Origin: an uncultured Gammaproteobacteria bacterium | GTDB lineage: Bacteria > Pseudomonadota > Gammaproteobacteria > Pseudomonadales > Pseudohongiellaceae | Length of the DNA stretch: 64,000 nt | Assembly (NCBI GenBank): GCA_913060975.1 | Contig: CAJXVC010000007.1 | Coordinates: 1 to 64,000, forward strand | Direction of reading: 5' to 3' | Shown here: piece after piece, positions 10,719 to 20,440 of the stretch | Layout of the letters: each line of letters starts with the position of its first letter | Numbering within the stretch: the stretch's first letter is position 1 | Notes under the pieces: model-generated | What the model was told of the DNA's origin: nothing | What the model saw: only the letters and a program-made list of their open reading frames with translations | Database searches by the model: none | Translations under genes and position numbers: made by a program

Positions 10719-11180
10719 ATGAATAAATCAGAACCAGAAGCCGGATTCGGCTTTCTCATCCATGATCTGGCGCGCCAAATGCGCTGGGAGTTTGATCGCC
10801 AATCGCAAGAGTTGGGCCTTACGCGCGCCCATTGGTCGGTTCTGGCGCACCTGAAACGCAACAATGGTGTTCAGCAACAGGCGCTTGCCAAGTTGATGGA
10901 GATTTCTGCGATGACGTTAGCCAGACATATTGACCGTCTGGAAGGCGAGGGCTGGGTGGAACGTAAAGACGACCCTGAAGATCGACGCGCCAAGCGGGTT
11001 TATCTGACTCCCAAGGCCAATCCAATGCTGACTACTTTGCAGAATCTGGGCAAGAAATTGCTTGGTCAGACCCTCGAGGGGATCAGTGCAGAGGAAGCAG
11101 ATGTCACCATTTCTGTCTTGCAACGTATGCGCGACAACTTGACCAATTTGAATTGTATTAGCACGGAGGAGACCAGGTGA
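10719..11180 (+). CDS. MarR-family repressor of the efflux operon
   Basis: The product (153 residues from the ATG at 10719) is a MarR/EmrR-type winged-helix regulator: LTRAHWSVLAHLKRNNGVQQ, the recognition helix region ISAMTLARHIDRLEGEGWVER, and the wing DDPEDRRAKRVYLT. The start at 10719 is preferred to upstream starts because the latter would place the promoter -10 box inside the gene; there is then no ribosome site and almost no leader, suggesting leaderless translation. Its stop overlaps the next ATG (TGATG at 11178). It most likely represses itself and the HlyD-MFS pump, and releases when a lipophilic ligand binds, as in EmrR. Confidence 0.9.
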   Translation: MNKSEPEAGFGFLIHDLARQMRWEFDRQSQELGLTRAHWSVLAHLKRNNGVQQQALAKLMEISAMTLARHIDRLEGEGWVERKDDPEDRRAKRVYLTPKANPMLTTLQNLGKKLLGQTLEGISAEEADVTISVLQRMRDNLTNLNCISTEETR

Positions 11181-12247
11181 TGGAGGACAAGCAGTTTCAT
11201 TCTGACAAGAAAGGACGAATCTTACGCCGCCTGCGTCATTTGCTGATCTTGATTCTGGGGCCGGTTGTCATCGGTGGCGGCGCCATGTGGTTTTATTTAC
11301 AGGGCGGCAAAATTGTTGCCACTGATAACGCCTACGTGAAGACCGACATCATTACGATCAGTAGTTACCTGACAGGGCAAGTTACCAGCATGATTCCCCA
11401 TGACAGTGATCGCGTCGTGGCAGGGCAGTTGCTGTTTCGTATCGACGATAAACCTTACCGGATTGCCCTCACTCGCTCCGAGGCTAACTTGGCCAATGTA
11501 CGTGGCGATATCGAGAGCCTGCGTGAAGAATACATCAACAAACAGCTGGAAATCGAAAAGGCGCAAACTGATCTGACTTTCCGTGCGCGTGAACTCGAGC
11601 GTTTGCGCATGTTGAAACAGGAAAAGTCTATCTCGGAAATTCAATATGATCAGTCGGTTTATGAGCGCGATTCAGCACAGCGTACACTGGCTGAAAAACA
11701 ACAAGCATTGAATGTCGTCAAGGCGCGACTCATTGATCCGGTGCTTCCGGTTGATCAGCATCCACGCGTGCGGGCTGCACTGGCTGAATTGGACAAGGCG
11801 CGATTCGATCTCGACCGTGTCGAAGTCTATGCGCCAGAAGACGGAGTGATTGTTAATGTCAGCGCGCATATAGGCGAAAACGTTATCGGTGGAGCGCCAG
11901 TGATGAGTCTGGTCAGCGACAAGCGCATCTGGATGGAAGCCAATTTCAAGGAAACTGATCTCACGCACATGATCGCAGGTCAGCCAGCGGAGATTCATAT
12001 TGATACGTTTCCTGATCAGGTTTGGCACGGCCATGTAGCCAGTATTACACCTGCCACGGGAGCCGAGTTTTCTCTGTTGCCAGCACAAAACAGTTCCGGT
12101 AACTGGGTAAAAGTCGTGCAGCGGGTGCGCGTATTGATTGAATTCGATGACTACCCTGGTCAACCAGCACTGGTGTCAGGAATGAGTGCCAGTGTGGAAG
12201 TAGATACCGGTTTCGAGCGTCAGATGCCTTTCGTGGCCAGCTACTAA
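11180..12247 (+). CDS. HlyD/EmrA-type membrane fusion protein
   Basis: A 355-residue periplasmic adaptor of the HlyD/EmrA family. It has one N-terminal membrane helix (about residues 20-42), the KIVATDNAYVKTDI motif that starts the lipoyl half-domain, a long coiled-coil hairpin (about 85-185, rich in E, K, Q and R) and the returning half VEVYAPEDGVIVNVSAHIGENV. The beta-barrel domain with DLTHMIAGQPAEIHID follows. ATG 11180 has GGAGGA 9 bases upstream and overlaps the marR stop; a GTG at 11177 is less likely. It should link the MFS pump to an outer-membrane channel, which is not encoded nearby. Confidence 0.92.
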   Translation: MEDKQFHSDKKGRILRRLRHLLILILGPVVIGGGAMWFYLQGGKIVATDNAYVKTDIITISSYLTGQVTSMIPHDSDRVVAGQLLFRIDDKPYRIALTRSEANLANVRGDIESLREEYINKQLEIEKAQTDLTFRARELERLRMLKQEKSISEIQYDQSVYERDSAQRTLAEKQQALNVVKARLIDPVLPVDQHPRVRAALAELDKARFDLDRVEVYAPEDGVIVNVSAHIGENVIGGAPVMSLVSDKRIWMEANFKETDLTHMIAGQPAEIHIDTFPDQVWHGHVASITPATGAEFSLLPAQNSSGNWVKVVQRVRVLIEFDDYPGQPALVSGMSASVEVDTGFERQMPFVASY

Positions 12248-12256
12248 GGTCGAATC

Positions 12257-13774
12257 ATGTCGGCGAGCTTTACGGAAATCCCATATCGCGGTGTTGTGGT
12301 TCTGGCCATCATGTTGGCCACGATCATGCAGGTGCTCGATACCACGATCGCCAACGTCGCCTTGCCACACATGCAAGGGAGCCTGTCGGCAACTCAAGAC
12401 CAGATTGTCTGGATCCTGACTTCCTATATCGTGGCGTCGGCGATAATGACATTACCCACCGGTTGGCTTGCTGGTCGCTATGGGCGCAAGCGTGTGTACC
12501 TGTGCGCTATTCTGGGCTTCACGCTGTCGTCATTACTGTGTGGGGTTGCCACCTCCATTGAGGAAATGGTGCTGTTCCGAATCTTGCAGGGCTGTTTCGG
12601 TGCCAGCATGATCCCCTTGGCGCAATCGACAATGTTGGACATCAATCCGCGTGAAAAGCACGGCAGTGCCATGGCTTTGTGGGGAATGGGTGTGATGATC
12701 GGTCCAATCCTGGGGCCGACTCTCGGTGGCTGGCTGACAGAAAATTACAACTGGCGCTGGGTGTTCCTGATAAACCTGCCATTGGGTATTGTCACTTTTA
12801 CAGTGCTTGCCTTGTTTATGCCGGACTCGGAAAGAGTCGAGCGTCCTTTCGACAAGTTTGGCTTTTTTACTTTGAGCCTGGTCATCGGTAGTTTGCAGTT
12901 GCTGCTGGATCGCGGCGAACAAGTAGACTGGTATCAATCCCCGGAGATCTTGCTCTATACAGTGCTAATTGGCGCCATGTTGTGGATGTATGTCGTGCAT
13001 TCCCGGCAGACCTCACATCCATTTCTTACGCCAGCCATGTTTCGTGACCGCAACCTGGTTACCAGTCTGTTCTTTATCTTCTTCACCGGCATTATCCTGC
13101 TGGCGACTATGGCGTTACTGCCACCTTATATGCAAAACATCATGGGCTATCCTGTACTGGATGTGGGTATGTTAATGGCCCCTCGTGGTGTCGGTACTAT
13201 GTTCGGCATGATGCTGGTCGGTAAACTGGTGAACCGTATGGACCCACGACCGTTGATTCTGTTTGGTTTGGCGATGACAGCGATCTCGCTGTATTACATG
13301 ACGCGTTTTGCGACGTTTGTACCGCCCCATATGCTGATCTGGAGTGGCATCATTCAGGGTTTTGGGCTGGGCTTTATATTCATCCCGCTTAATACCATAG
13401 CCTTTGCCACGCTGGCGCCAGCCTACAGAACGGAAGCAGCCTCGGTGTTCAGCCTGGTAAGAAACCTGGGCAGTAGTATCGGCATCTCGTTGGTCATGGT
13501 GGTGTTGAGCCGTAATACGTTTATCAACAGCGCGTACTTGTCCGAATCAGTAACGCCATTCAGTGTTGGCTTTGGGCTGGCACAAATCCCGGCCGAAATG
13601 CAGGAGCAAGGCGCGGCCGGATTTGCCATGCTCAGTGGTGAGATTGCCAGACAGGCAGCGACGATCGCTTACATCAATGATTTCAAGATGATGATGTGGA
13701 TCGTACTGGCCTCGGCGCCGCTGGTGCTGTTGCTTAGTAATCCGCGCAAGATTCACGTCCCGCAGCCGACCTGA
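12257..13774 (+). CDS. DHA2-family MFS drug exporter (EmrB-like)
   Basis: This 505-residue inner-membrane protein is a 14-helix drug:H+ antiporter of the DHA2/EmrB family. Motifs include MLATIMQVLDTTIANVALPH in helix 1, the loop 2-3 motif GWLAGRYGRKRVY and motif C, GPILGPTLGGWL, in helix 5. It lies 9 bases after the adaptor gene with AAGG before the ATG. With the preceding genes it forms an emrRAB-like operon that should export hydrophobic compounds such as uncouplers, detergents or antibiotics. Substrate range is not deducible. The closing residues (about 485-505) are cytoplasmic and basic. Confidence 0.93.
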   Translation: MSASFTEIPYRGVVVLAIMLATIMQVLDTTIANVALPHMQGSLSATQDQIVWILTSYIVASAIMTLPTGWLAGRYGRKRVYLCAILGFTLSSLLCGVATSIEEMVLFRILQGCFGASMIPLAQSTMLDINPREKHGSAMALWGMGVMIGPILGPTLGGWLTENYNWRWVFLINLPLGIVTFTVLALFMPDSERVERPFDKFGFFTLSLVIGSLQLLLDRGEQVDWYQSPEILLYTVLIGAMLWMYVVHSRQTSHPFLTPAMFRDRNLVTSLFFIFFTGIILLATMALLPPYMQNIMGYPVLDVGMLMAPRGVGTMFGMMLVGKLVNRMDPRPLILFGLAMTAISLYYMTRFATFVPPHMLIWSGIIQGFGLGFIFIPLNTIAFATLAPAYRTEAASVFSLVRNLGSSIGISLVMVVLSRNTFINSAYLSESVTPFSVGFGLAQIPAEMQEQGAAGFAMLSGEIARQAATIAYINDFKMMMWIVLASAPLVLLLSNPRKIHVPQPT

Positions 13775-13874
13775 TGCAGATGCTTGGCACGCACAGTCAA
13801 GCATTGCCGAGATCAAGAAAATTACGCTATCCTGAGCTTGAGTGAATACTGTGATTCGCAGCCAGGAGGTGTCC

Positions 13875-14477
13875 ATGCGCGTATTTTCACAGCAAGAACC
13901 GATCACTGAAACCTCGCTTTCCTGTTACTTCAGCAAGCGCTTGACGCGTTACGCAGAACGCTTTGAACCTCCTCCCCACGAAGACACTTGCTGGTATCTT
14001 GGCAGCCTGTTGGAACGCCTCGGCCGCAGTGAACATCTTTTTACGTTCGAACACAGGCAATTAACCTTGCGGCCACTGGCGTTGCTCTATGGCGATGCCG
14101 TCGAGGCACGTAACGAGCGTGAACGTTGTCTGTTATTACAGCAACTGGGCGACATGGCGCTATTTTTGGGTGCGCTATTTCCCGAACGTTTTGCAAAGCG
14201 CGGCATTGGTCAGGATTACTTTATTGGCATGGGTGGCAGTGCCTATGACTACCTGGCGGAGAATGCACGCATGAACAGGCATATCTTTGCCGAGCTGGCT
14301 AATACCTTTACGCGCATGCTGGAGATGGTTGCCAACGCTTGTTCGCGCCGCCAGAACTTGAGTGCTGAGGATATATTGGCGCTGTATCAACGCTGGACGC
14401 TCTCGCGTGACCCGGTCATTGCCAGCCAACTCAAGGCGGTAGGCATTGAGCTGGATGGCAGTGAAAACATTCAGTAG
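13875..14477 (+). CDS. Conserved hypothetical protein, soluble helical
   Basis: No recognised domain is visible in this 200-residue protein. It is soluble, predicted mainly helical, and rich in R, E and aromatic residues (SCYFSKRLTRYAERF, HEDTCWYLGSLLERLGRS, MALFLGALFPERFAKRGIG, YFIGMGGSAYDYLAE). I recall similar unnamed proteins in marine gammaproteobacteria but cannot name a function. AGGAGG lies 5 bases before the ATG at 13875, so the longer start at 13842 is unlikely. It sits after the efflux operon, separated by 100 bases and a small stem-loop (ATGCTTG/CAAGCAT, 13780-13804), so it is probably transcribed separately. Confidence 0.75.
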   Translation: MRVFSQQEPITETSLSCYFSKRLTRYAERFEPPPHEDTCWYLGSLLERLGRSEHLFTFEHRQLTLRPLALLYGDAVEARNERERCLLLQQLGDMALFLGALFPERFAKRGIGQDYFIGMGGSAYDYLAENARMNRHIFAELANTFTRMLEMVANACSRRQNLSAEDILALYQRWTLSRDPVIASQLKAVGIELDGSENIQ

Positions 14478-14577
14478 CTACTGATTAGTTCAACGGCATA
14501 AATGCAAGGCGAAATCGAAAAGCTAAATTGAACAGTTAAATTGAACAGTTCAATTGAAAGCTTGGATTTATAGACGG

Positions 14578-16491
14578 CTAGCCCTCCAGTTCACTCCAGC
14601 GTTCCATGGCCTGATCTAGCTCATCTTGCACATCAGCTACTTCCTTGAGCGTACTATCGATCTTGTCTTGTGCTTGCTGATAGAAACCGGGTTCGGAAAT
14701 CAGCTGCTCGAGTTCGGCCAGCCTGGTTTCACACTTGTCGATCAGCTTTAACTGCTCTTCCAACTCGCGCTTTTCTTTATAGGACAGTTTCTTCTTTTCC
14801 GCCGGTGTTGCCTTTGCTGCAGGGGGAAGTTGAGACGCCGCACTGGATTGCTCGTCAGCTGCCTTCTTGCTGGTTTTAGCCGATGGCTGTTCGTTACCTT
14901 CAATCAATCGGCCGCCCTGGCGCACCCAATCACTGTAGCCGCCAACGTATTCGCCTATCGCGCCGTCGCCTTCAAAGACAATGATGCTGGTAACCACGTT
15001 GTCCATGAACTGACGGTCGTGACTAACCAGCAAGACTGTGCCTTCGAACTTGAGCAGGATGTCTTCCAGTAATTCCAGGGTCTCGATATCGAGGTCATTG
15101 GTGGGCTCGTCCAGTACCAGGATATTGGCTGGCTTGCTGAATACTTTGGCCAGAATGGCGCGATTTTGCTCTCCGCCGGACAAGGCTTTGGCTGGCGTAC
15201 GCACCCGGTCCGGGGCAAACAGGAAATCGCCAAGATAAGAGATAGCGTGTTTGCGCTTGCCGTTAATCTCAATGAAATCCTGACCACCACAGACGTTGTC
15301 GATCAGGTTCTTCTCTGGATCAAGGTGCTCGCGTAGTTGGTCAAAATAGGCGATTTCGAGATTGGTGCCCATTTTGACATTGCCACTGCTGGGCGTGAGT
15401 TTGCCAAGCAATATTTTCAGCAAGGTAGATTTGCCCGCGCCGTTGACGCCGACCAAACCAATGCGATCACCACGCATGACCGTGGTGGAAAACTTGTCGA
15501 TCACCACGTTGTCTTCGAACTGATGATGAATGTCCGTCAACTCCACAACGATCTTGCCCGAGCGATCGCCCTGGCTGGCTGCAAAACTGGCTTTGCCCTG
15601 ACGCTCGCGGCGTTGGCCACGCTCGTTACGCATGGCCTCCAATGCGCGGACGCGGCCTTCGTTACGCGTACGGCGGGCTTTGATGCCCTGGCGAATCCAG
15701 ACTTCTTCCTCGGCCAGTTTCTTGTCGAACAGTTTGTTCGCGGTTTCTTCGGCAGCGAGTTGTTCTTCTCGAAAACGCAGGAAGCGCTGGTAAGTGCCTT
15801 CGAACTCCACCAGATGGCCACGGTCGATCTCAGCGATCTTGCTGGCGACGCTCTCGAGGAAGTTTCTGTCGTGGGTAATGAGAATCAGAGCGCCGTGATA
15901 TTCCTGCAACTGTTTTTCCAGCCACTCGATGGCGGGAATATCCAGATGGTTAGTCGGCTCGTCCAGCAGTAACAATTCCGGTTCCCTTACCAGAGCCCGG
16001 GCCAGTGCCACGCGCTTACGCCAGCCACCGGATAACTCGGCCAGTTTTTGGTCGGGAGACAGGTTTAGCTGGCTGATGACGGTGTCGACTTTCTGACCGA
16101 GGCTCCAGCCTTGCTTGGCTTCCAATTGGTCCTGAATGCGAGCCAGCCTGGTCATGTCAGCGTTCTCATAGTCGGCGATCATGTGGTGATACTGCTTGAG
16201 CAATTCTCCCACTTCGGCCAAACCATCGGCGACCATGTCATAAACGGTCTGGTCGTCGCCTTCGGGCAGCGACTGTTCCAGCCAGGCAACGCGGGTATTG
16301 GGGCGCAGCCAGCGTTCGCCGGTTTCTGGTTGAATCGCCCCGGCGATCAACTTCATGAACGTGGTCTTGCCGGCACCGTTGCGGCCCAACAGCCCGATAC
16401 GCTCGCCCTTGGTGATCTGGAAATCCACGGCATCGAGTAGCACATGCGTGCCGAAGTTAAGAGAGACATTGTCCAGGCGTATAAGAGGCAT
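14578..16491 (-). CDS. uup: ABC-F ATPase Uup
   Basis: The 637-residue protein has two ABC ATPase domains and no membrane segment, as in the ABC-F family. Walker A motifs are GRNGAGKT and GVNGAGKS; signatures are LSGGWRKRVALARAL and LSGGEQNRAILAKVF; Walker B motifs are LLLLDEPTNHLD and ILVLDEPTNDLD. A linker of about 80 residues rich in R and E (LFDKKLAEEEVWIRQGIKARRTR) joins them. The final 70 residues form the coiled-coil DNA/ribosome-binding tail typical of Uup (KELSYKEKRELEEQL-like region, then LDQAMERWSELEG). Uup acts on ribosomes or branched DNA intermediates and affects precise excision of transposons. It is a single gene with no strong ribosome site visible. Confidence 0.95.
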   Translation of the reverse strand: MPLIRLDNVSLNFGTHVLLDAVDFQITKGERIGLLGRNGAGKTTFMKLIAGAIQPETGERWLRPNTRVAWLEQSLPEGDDQTVYDMVADGLAEVGELLKQYHHMIADYENADMTRLARIQDQLEAKQGWSLGQKVDTVISQLNLSPDQKLAELSGGWRKRVALARALVREPELLLLDEPTNHLDIPAIEWLEKQLQEYHGALILITHDRNFLESVASKIAEIDRGHLVEFEGTYQRFLRFREEQLAAEETANKLFDKKLAEEEVWIRQGIKARRTRNEGRVRALEAMRNERGQRRERQGKASFAASQGDRSGKIVVELTDIHHQFEDNVVIDKFSTTVMRGDRIGLVGVNGAGKSTLLKILLGKLTPSSGNVKMGTNLEIAYFDQLREHLDPEKNLIDNVCGGQDFIEINGKRKHAISYLGDFLFAPDRVRTPAKALSGGEQNRAILAKVFSKPANILVLDEPTNDLDIETLELLEDILLKFEGTVLLVSHDRQFMDNVVTSIIVFEGDGAIGEYVGGYSDWVRQGGRLIEGNEQPSAKTSKKAADEQSSAASQLPPAAKATPAEKKKLSYKEKRELEEQLKLIDKCETRLAELEQLISEPGFYQQAQDKIDSTLKEVADVQDELDQAMERWSELEG

Positions 16492-16716
16492 GAGTCAGTA
16501 AAGCTCGATCAGTGAGTTCGTTGGCTGGTTATGGTTTGGATTGACTAAAAAGTCAGCTGTAACCCTGTTGCCAGAAGCAATCGCACAGCATTCACTGCGG
16601 CGCTCGGGCAAAGGCGCGCTATCTTAACGTATTCGTCGCCGAAGCGAAGTAGCCAGCGCGGCATTTCCGCAACTATTTTTTCAGTCTTGAAGTGGTCAGA
16701 CCGTCAGACGGATACG

Positions 16717-18579
16717 TCAGGCGACGGAACTTTCATACTCGGCCACCACTTGCAGAAACGCCGGGCCGTATTTATCCAGCTTGCGCTCGCCGACACCGCT
16801 GAGTTCAGCGAACTCATCGAGATTGCGTGGTTTGACCAGACACATCTCCTGCAATGTGCTGTCGTGAAAAATCATATAAGGCGGTACCCCCAATTCCTGC
16901 GCGAATTGCTTGCGACAATCGCGCAAGGCATCGAACAAGCCCAATTCGGTTTCCGGTGCCAGCTCGATCTTCGCTCGCCGTGATCGCGACGCTTTTTGTT
17001 TGACGTCCTTGCGCAATTCGATACTTTCTTCGCCGCGCAGCAGGGCGCGGCATTTTTCTTCCAGCCGTAAGGCACCAAAGCGTTCCATGTCGACACTCAT
17101 GAAGCCCCGGGCCACGAGTTGGCGAAACACTGAGCGCCATTGATGATTGTCCAAATCCTTGCCGATCCCATAGACGGGCAGTTGATGGTGATCGAACTGG
17201 ATAATTTTGTCAGTATCGCCGCCGCGTAAAACATCAATTAGATGATTGACCCCGAAACGCTGCTCGGTGCGCCAGACTGTGCTCAAAGCCTTGCGTGCAG
17301 CCTCGGTACCATCCCAACGCTCGGCCGGGTCCAGACAACTATCACAATTACCACAGGGTTCCGGTAATTGCTCATCGAAATATTCCAGCAAGGCCTGTCG
17401 GCGGCAGGAAGTAATTTCGCACAGGCCTAACATGGCATTGAGACGTTGTTGCTCAGCACGCTTGTGCTCTTCGCTGCCCTCGGAGTTTTCCATCATCTGC
17501 CGTAGCTTGATGACATCTTGCAGGCCATACGCCATCCAGGCATTGGCTGGCAAGCCGTCGCGCCCCGCGCGACCGGTTTCCTGATAGTAGGATTCGATAG
17601 TCTTGGGCAGGTCCAGATGCGCGACAAAACGCACGTCGGGTTTGTCGATACCCATGCCAAACGCGATGGTGGCGACGATGATAATGCCTTCTTCACGCAG
17701 GAACCGGGCTTGATGACGGGCGCGGGTCTCGGCAGGCAAACCGGCGTGATAGGGCAGTGCCGTAAAACCCTGATCGCTGAGCCAACTGGCTATCTCTTCG
17801 GTTTTTTTCCGCGACAGACAATACACAATGCCGGCATCGTCCGGGTGCTCGGCCTTGAGAAATTTCAGGAGCTGCTGTTTGCCGTTGTTCTTGAGGGTAA
17901 TGCGATAACGAATATTGGGGCGATCAAAGCTGGCGATGAACTGGCGGGCATCTTCGAGTTGCAGACGCGCGATAATTTCCTTGCGCGTGCGCGCATCGGC
18001 AGTCGCAGTCAGGGCAATGCGCGGGACATCAGGAAACATCTCGTGCAGCAGCGTTAGCTGTAAATAGTCAGCACGAAAGTCATGCCCCCATTGTGAGACG
18101 CAGTGGGCCTCATCGATAGCGAATAAGGCAATATCGATACTGCGAAATAGCTGCAGCGTACGCGATTGAGTGAGGCGTTCCGGTGCGACATATAACAGAT
18201 CGAGCTTGCCGGCTTGCAGATCACTCTCAATCTCATGCACTTCGGTGCTACTCAGTGTGGAATTCAGAAAGGCGGCATTGACCCCGAGCAGGCGCATGGC
18301 GCTGACCTGATCCTGCATCAGAGCAATAAGCGGTGAGATGACGATGCCACAGCCGGGTCTTGCCATGGCGGGAATCTGATAACACAATGACTTGCCGCCG
18401 CCGGTGGGCATGAGCACCAGTGCTTCCCGGCCGGCCATCAAGGTGGCGATGATTTCATCCTGGGGCGGGCGAAATTCAGTGAAGCCAAAGACGGAGTGCA
18501 GGAGTTCTTCCGGGGACAGATGAGATGAAGTGCCCGGGCTGGTCGTCGTTGAGGTAATTGTCTGTTCCGTGTACTGCAT
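16717..18579 (-). CDS. recQ: ATP-dependent DNA helicase RecQ
   Basis: This is a complete RecQ: helicase core with [12 protein letters not shown] (motif I), [15 protein letters not shown] (motif II), [10 protein letters not shown] and ETGRAGRDG (motif VI), the zinc-binding RQC domain (CEITSCRR...CGNCDSC), and a C-terminal HRDC domain (about residues 525-615). RecQ unwinds 3'-5' at forks and recombination intermediates. The start at 18579 (620 residues) matches the normal family N-terminus; the upstream 51 codons are not RecQ-like. I looked for a LexA box upstream and found only poor half matches, so SOS control is not claimed. Confidence 0.95.
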   Translation of the reverse strand: MQYTEQTITSTTTSPGTSSHLSPEELLHSVFGFTEFRPPQDEIIATLMAGREALVLMPTGGGKSLCYQIPAMARPGCGIVISPLIALMQDQVSAMRLLGVNAAFLNSTLSSTEVHEIESDLQAGKLDLLYVAPERLTQSRTLQLFRSIDIALFAIDEAHCVSQWGHDFRADYLQLTLLHEMFPDVPRIALTATADARTRKEIIARLQLEDARQFIASFDRPNIRYRITLKNNGKQQLLKFLKAEHPDDAGIVYCLSRKKTEEIASWLSDQGFTALPYHAGLPAETRARHQARFLREEGIIIVATIAFGMGIDKPDVRFVAHLDLPKTIESYYQETGRAGRDGLPANAWMAYGLQDVIKLRQMMENSEGSEEHKRAEQQRLNAMLGLCEITSCRRQALLEYFDEQLPEPCGNCDSCLDPAERWDGTEAARKALSTVWRTEQRFGVNHLIDVLRGGDTDKIIQFDHHQLPVYGIGKDLDNHQWRSVFRQLVARGFMSVDMERFGALRLEEKCRALLRGEESIELRKDVKQKASRSRRAKIELAPETELGLFDALRDCRKQFAQELGVPPYMIFHDSTLQEMCLVKPRNLDEFAELSGVGERKLDKYGPAFLQVVAEYESSVA

Positions 18580-18767
18580 GGTATTACTGTAGTATAGCCT
18601 GAAGTGGGGTCGACACTCATTAGACAAGCACATCAGACTGGTATAATTAGTCACTTGCATGAGACGGCAACGCCATGAATAGGCAGTGCCATGAAGAGCC
18701 AACGCGATTGCACAGGCTATATGGGAAACCATAGCGACCAGCGCGCTGATCTTCCAGCAATTTACGG

Positions 18768-18806
18768 CCTGTTATTAGTGCCTGTTATTAGGGCCTGTAA
18801 TTAGAG
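18768..18806 (+). repeat. Three 13-base direct repeats before a small-protein gene
   Basis: Units CCTGTTATTAGTG, CCTGTTATTAGGG and CCTGTAATTAGAG run head to tail and end 11 bases before the ATG at 18818. They occupy the leader or promoter of that gene. They could be replication-slippage products or iterated protein-binding sites. Confidence 0.8.
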
Positions 18807-18817
18807 AGACGATAACA

Positions 18818-19354
18818 ATGAAAATACTGATTCAGCTGATTGGCCTGGTGGTGCTGCTCTTTGTGGTAGCGTTGGGCACGATTCGCTTTGAGCACCGCAA
18901 TGCCGATGGGGCGTCTATTTTATTTCCCGGCGGGGAATTAGTGTCTGGTGAGCTTTATAGCGGGCCAGAGCCTGACTGGGGTTTCACCGATGAGGTCAAC
19001 ACCATTGAATTGCAGTTATACAATCCTGTGAACTCGCGGCGCATCTGGATTATCGAATCGGCGGGCAAGGCCTACGTCGTCTCCGGATACATGAATTCGT
19101 TTCTGGGTCGGCTCTGGAAAGAGTGGGCCATCCAGGCCGATTCAGGCGACGGCAGGGCGGTCGTGCGTATCAATGACATTCGCTATGAGCGGCGGCTGCG
19201 GCGGATCCGGACGGGGCCAGAACTGGCCGGTGTCGCGGAAAAGCTGGAATCCAAATACGGTTCAACAAACGCCTTGGCCGAAATTCAGTCTGGCAGCACC
19301 TGGGTGTTTGAGCTGAGACCTATTGAATCCGTCATATTTGCGCAGGGAGACTAG
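18818..19354 (+). CDS. Membrane-anchored protein of unknown function
   Basis: The 178-residue product has one N-terminal membrane helix (about residues 4-22) and a soluble domain predicted to be mainly beta strands. Segments such as NTIELQLYNPVNSRRIWIIE, GKAYVVSGYMNSFLGRLWKE and AVVRINDIRYERRLRRI resemble the split-barrel fold of flavin/F420-type nitroreductases, but conserved cofactor residues cannot be confirmed, so this is a weak suggestion. GAGAGA precedes the start by about 8 bases. A 44-codon membrane-protein gene follows after 4 bases and probably belongs to the same transcript. Confidence 0.7.
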   Translation: MKILIQLIGLVVLLFVVALGTIRFEHRNADGASILFPGGELVSGELYSGPEPDWGFTDEVNTIELQLYNPVNSRRIWIIESAGKAYVVSGYMNSFLGRLWKEWAIQADSGDGRAVVRINDIRYERRLRRIRTGPELAGVAEKLESKYGSTNALAEIQSGSTWVFELRPIESVIFAQGD

Positions 19355-19358
19355 AGCG

Positions 19359-19493
19359 ATGAAATGGAAGAACTATCTTGTACTCTGCCTGCTACTGTCT
19401 GTCGGATTCAGTGCCAGTATTTTATTCGTACCCGGATTGTCGGAAACACTCGAAGGAGTGTTGTTAGGATTCTTGTCGACTAACGCTTCCTGA
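19359..19493 (+). CDS. Small single-helix membrane protein (44 residues)
   Basis: A short open frame starts 4 bases after the preceding stop. It encodes MKWKNYLVLCLLLSVG and continues as a hydrophobic helix to about residue 24, then VPGLSETLEGVLLGFLSTNAS. A basic start, an uninterrupted hydrophobic core, and a weak ribosome site (GGGAGA, 7-12 bases upstream) support translation. It may be a small membrane protein or a short signal-peptide-like product. It has no recognised family; coupling to the upstream membrane-anchored protein is the only functional clue. Confidence 0.5.
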   Translation: MKWKNYLVLCLLLSVGFSASILFVPGLSETLEGVLLGFLSTNAS

Positions 19494-19524
19494 GTCTGAA
19501 TGCGCTACTAAGTTAGATGCCTGA

Positions 19525-20376
19525 TTAGTCGGCATGCTCGATGCGGCGTGTTTCGCCGGGATTGGTAAACAAATCCACGTCACGGAGTTCGACAGGCCTT
19601 TGTAACGGATCGCCGGGGATTTGTATCGGTACATGAATGCCGACACTGCGTCTTGCTCGCAAGCGCTGATCGAGTATTTCGCGACCGGTCGCTGTACCGT
19701 AGAACCAGTAGGGCGGGAACGCCATATCGATAGGTCTGTCCGCCCAGAAACCGGCATCATTGGTGAAGTGCACATCGTTCGGGTCGGCATCGCCGAGATG
19801 AGCAACTGTTGCTGCAGAATCCAGTGTTACTCGCCAGACAATATTCTCTACATCCACACGTCCAGTCGGCCAACCGCTGTGGGGAATGCGTACCGCCTCA
19901 ATCAGCAAGCCGGGCATCGTCAACGACACCGGCGCATCGCCATACTCCAAACTTACCGAATGGACACGTGCAAAGACGTTCTGTTGCGCGGCAGTCGCTT
20001 CGCTGCGCATGCCGACGACAGCTTGCATGGGGGCGTAGAGTTGCAACTCAGGTAGCGACTCCAGCAAGTTCAGCATATCAGCCGGTGAAAAATGGTCGCC
20101 GTGAAAATGGCTGACAAAAACTGCGTCAATGCCATCGAAAGGTGCCTCGCCGGCAAACAACGCGGTTTCCATTGCGGGCGGTAATAGCAGGTATTGCCCG
20201 TAGTCATTGCGGAACAACGGGTCGAAGACGACCTTGGTATCGCCATGCTCGACTAGCAAGCCTTCATTGGCCATATAGAGGGTACGCCCCTCGTCGGCGA
20301 GGAGAGGAGAACCAGGCAGTGACGTTATAGCTGCCAGCAGAGTGAAGCGTGCAGCTTTGCCAATCAGGTTTTTCAT
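19525..20376 (-). CDS. Exported metallo-beta-lactamase-fold hydrolase
   Basis: The protein of 283 residues has a signal peptide (about residues 1-27, ending SPLLAD) and a metallo-beta-lactamase fold of the UlaG-like type. The metal motif HFHGDHFSP is present near residue 92, followed by later ligand candidates in VAHLGDADPNDVHF and near HVPIQIPGDP at the C-terminus. Enzymes of this fold hydrolyse esters, lactones or phosphodiesters with one or two metal ions; substrate cannot be inferred. The signal peptide puts it in the periplasm, unlike cytosolic UlaG. It is convergent with the 44-residue ORF and has no obvious operon partner. Confidence 0.85.
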   Translation of the reverse strand: MKNLIGKAARFTLLAAITSLPGSPLLADEGRTLYMANEGLLVEHGDTKVVFDPLFRNDYGQYLLLPPAMETALFAGEAPFDGIDAVFVSHFHGDHFSPADMLNLLESLPELQLYAPMQAVVGMRSEATAAQQNVFARVHSVSLEYGDAPVSLTMPGLLIEAVRIPHSGWPTGRVDVENIVWRVTLDSAATVAHLGDADPNDVHFTNDAGFWADRPIDMAFPPYWFYGTATGREILDQRLRARRSVGIHVPIQIPGDPLQRPVELRDVDLFTNPGETRRIEHAD

Positions 20377-20440
20377 GATGCGGTTCCCAAGTCAGTAGGT
20401 TGCTGCCAGTTTGGCAGCGATCGAATTTATTGTTGTGAAT

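Noticed and set aside
10388..10864. Minus-strand open frame upstream of and inside marR
   Set aside because: It runs over the marR promoter and coding start, has no ribosome site and an unusual cysteine/glutamine-rich composition with no family resemblance.
13780..13804. Stem-loop after the MFS gene as a terminator
   Set aside because: The 7-base stem is not followed by a T-run, so termination is doubtful.
18580..18680. LexA (SOS) box upstream of recQ
   Set aside because: Only one-sided CTG matches were seen (CTG-N10-TGA or TCA); no full CTG-N10-CAG palindrome.
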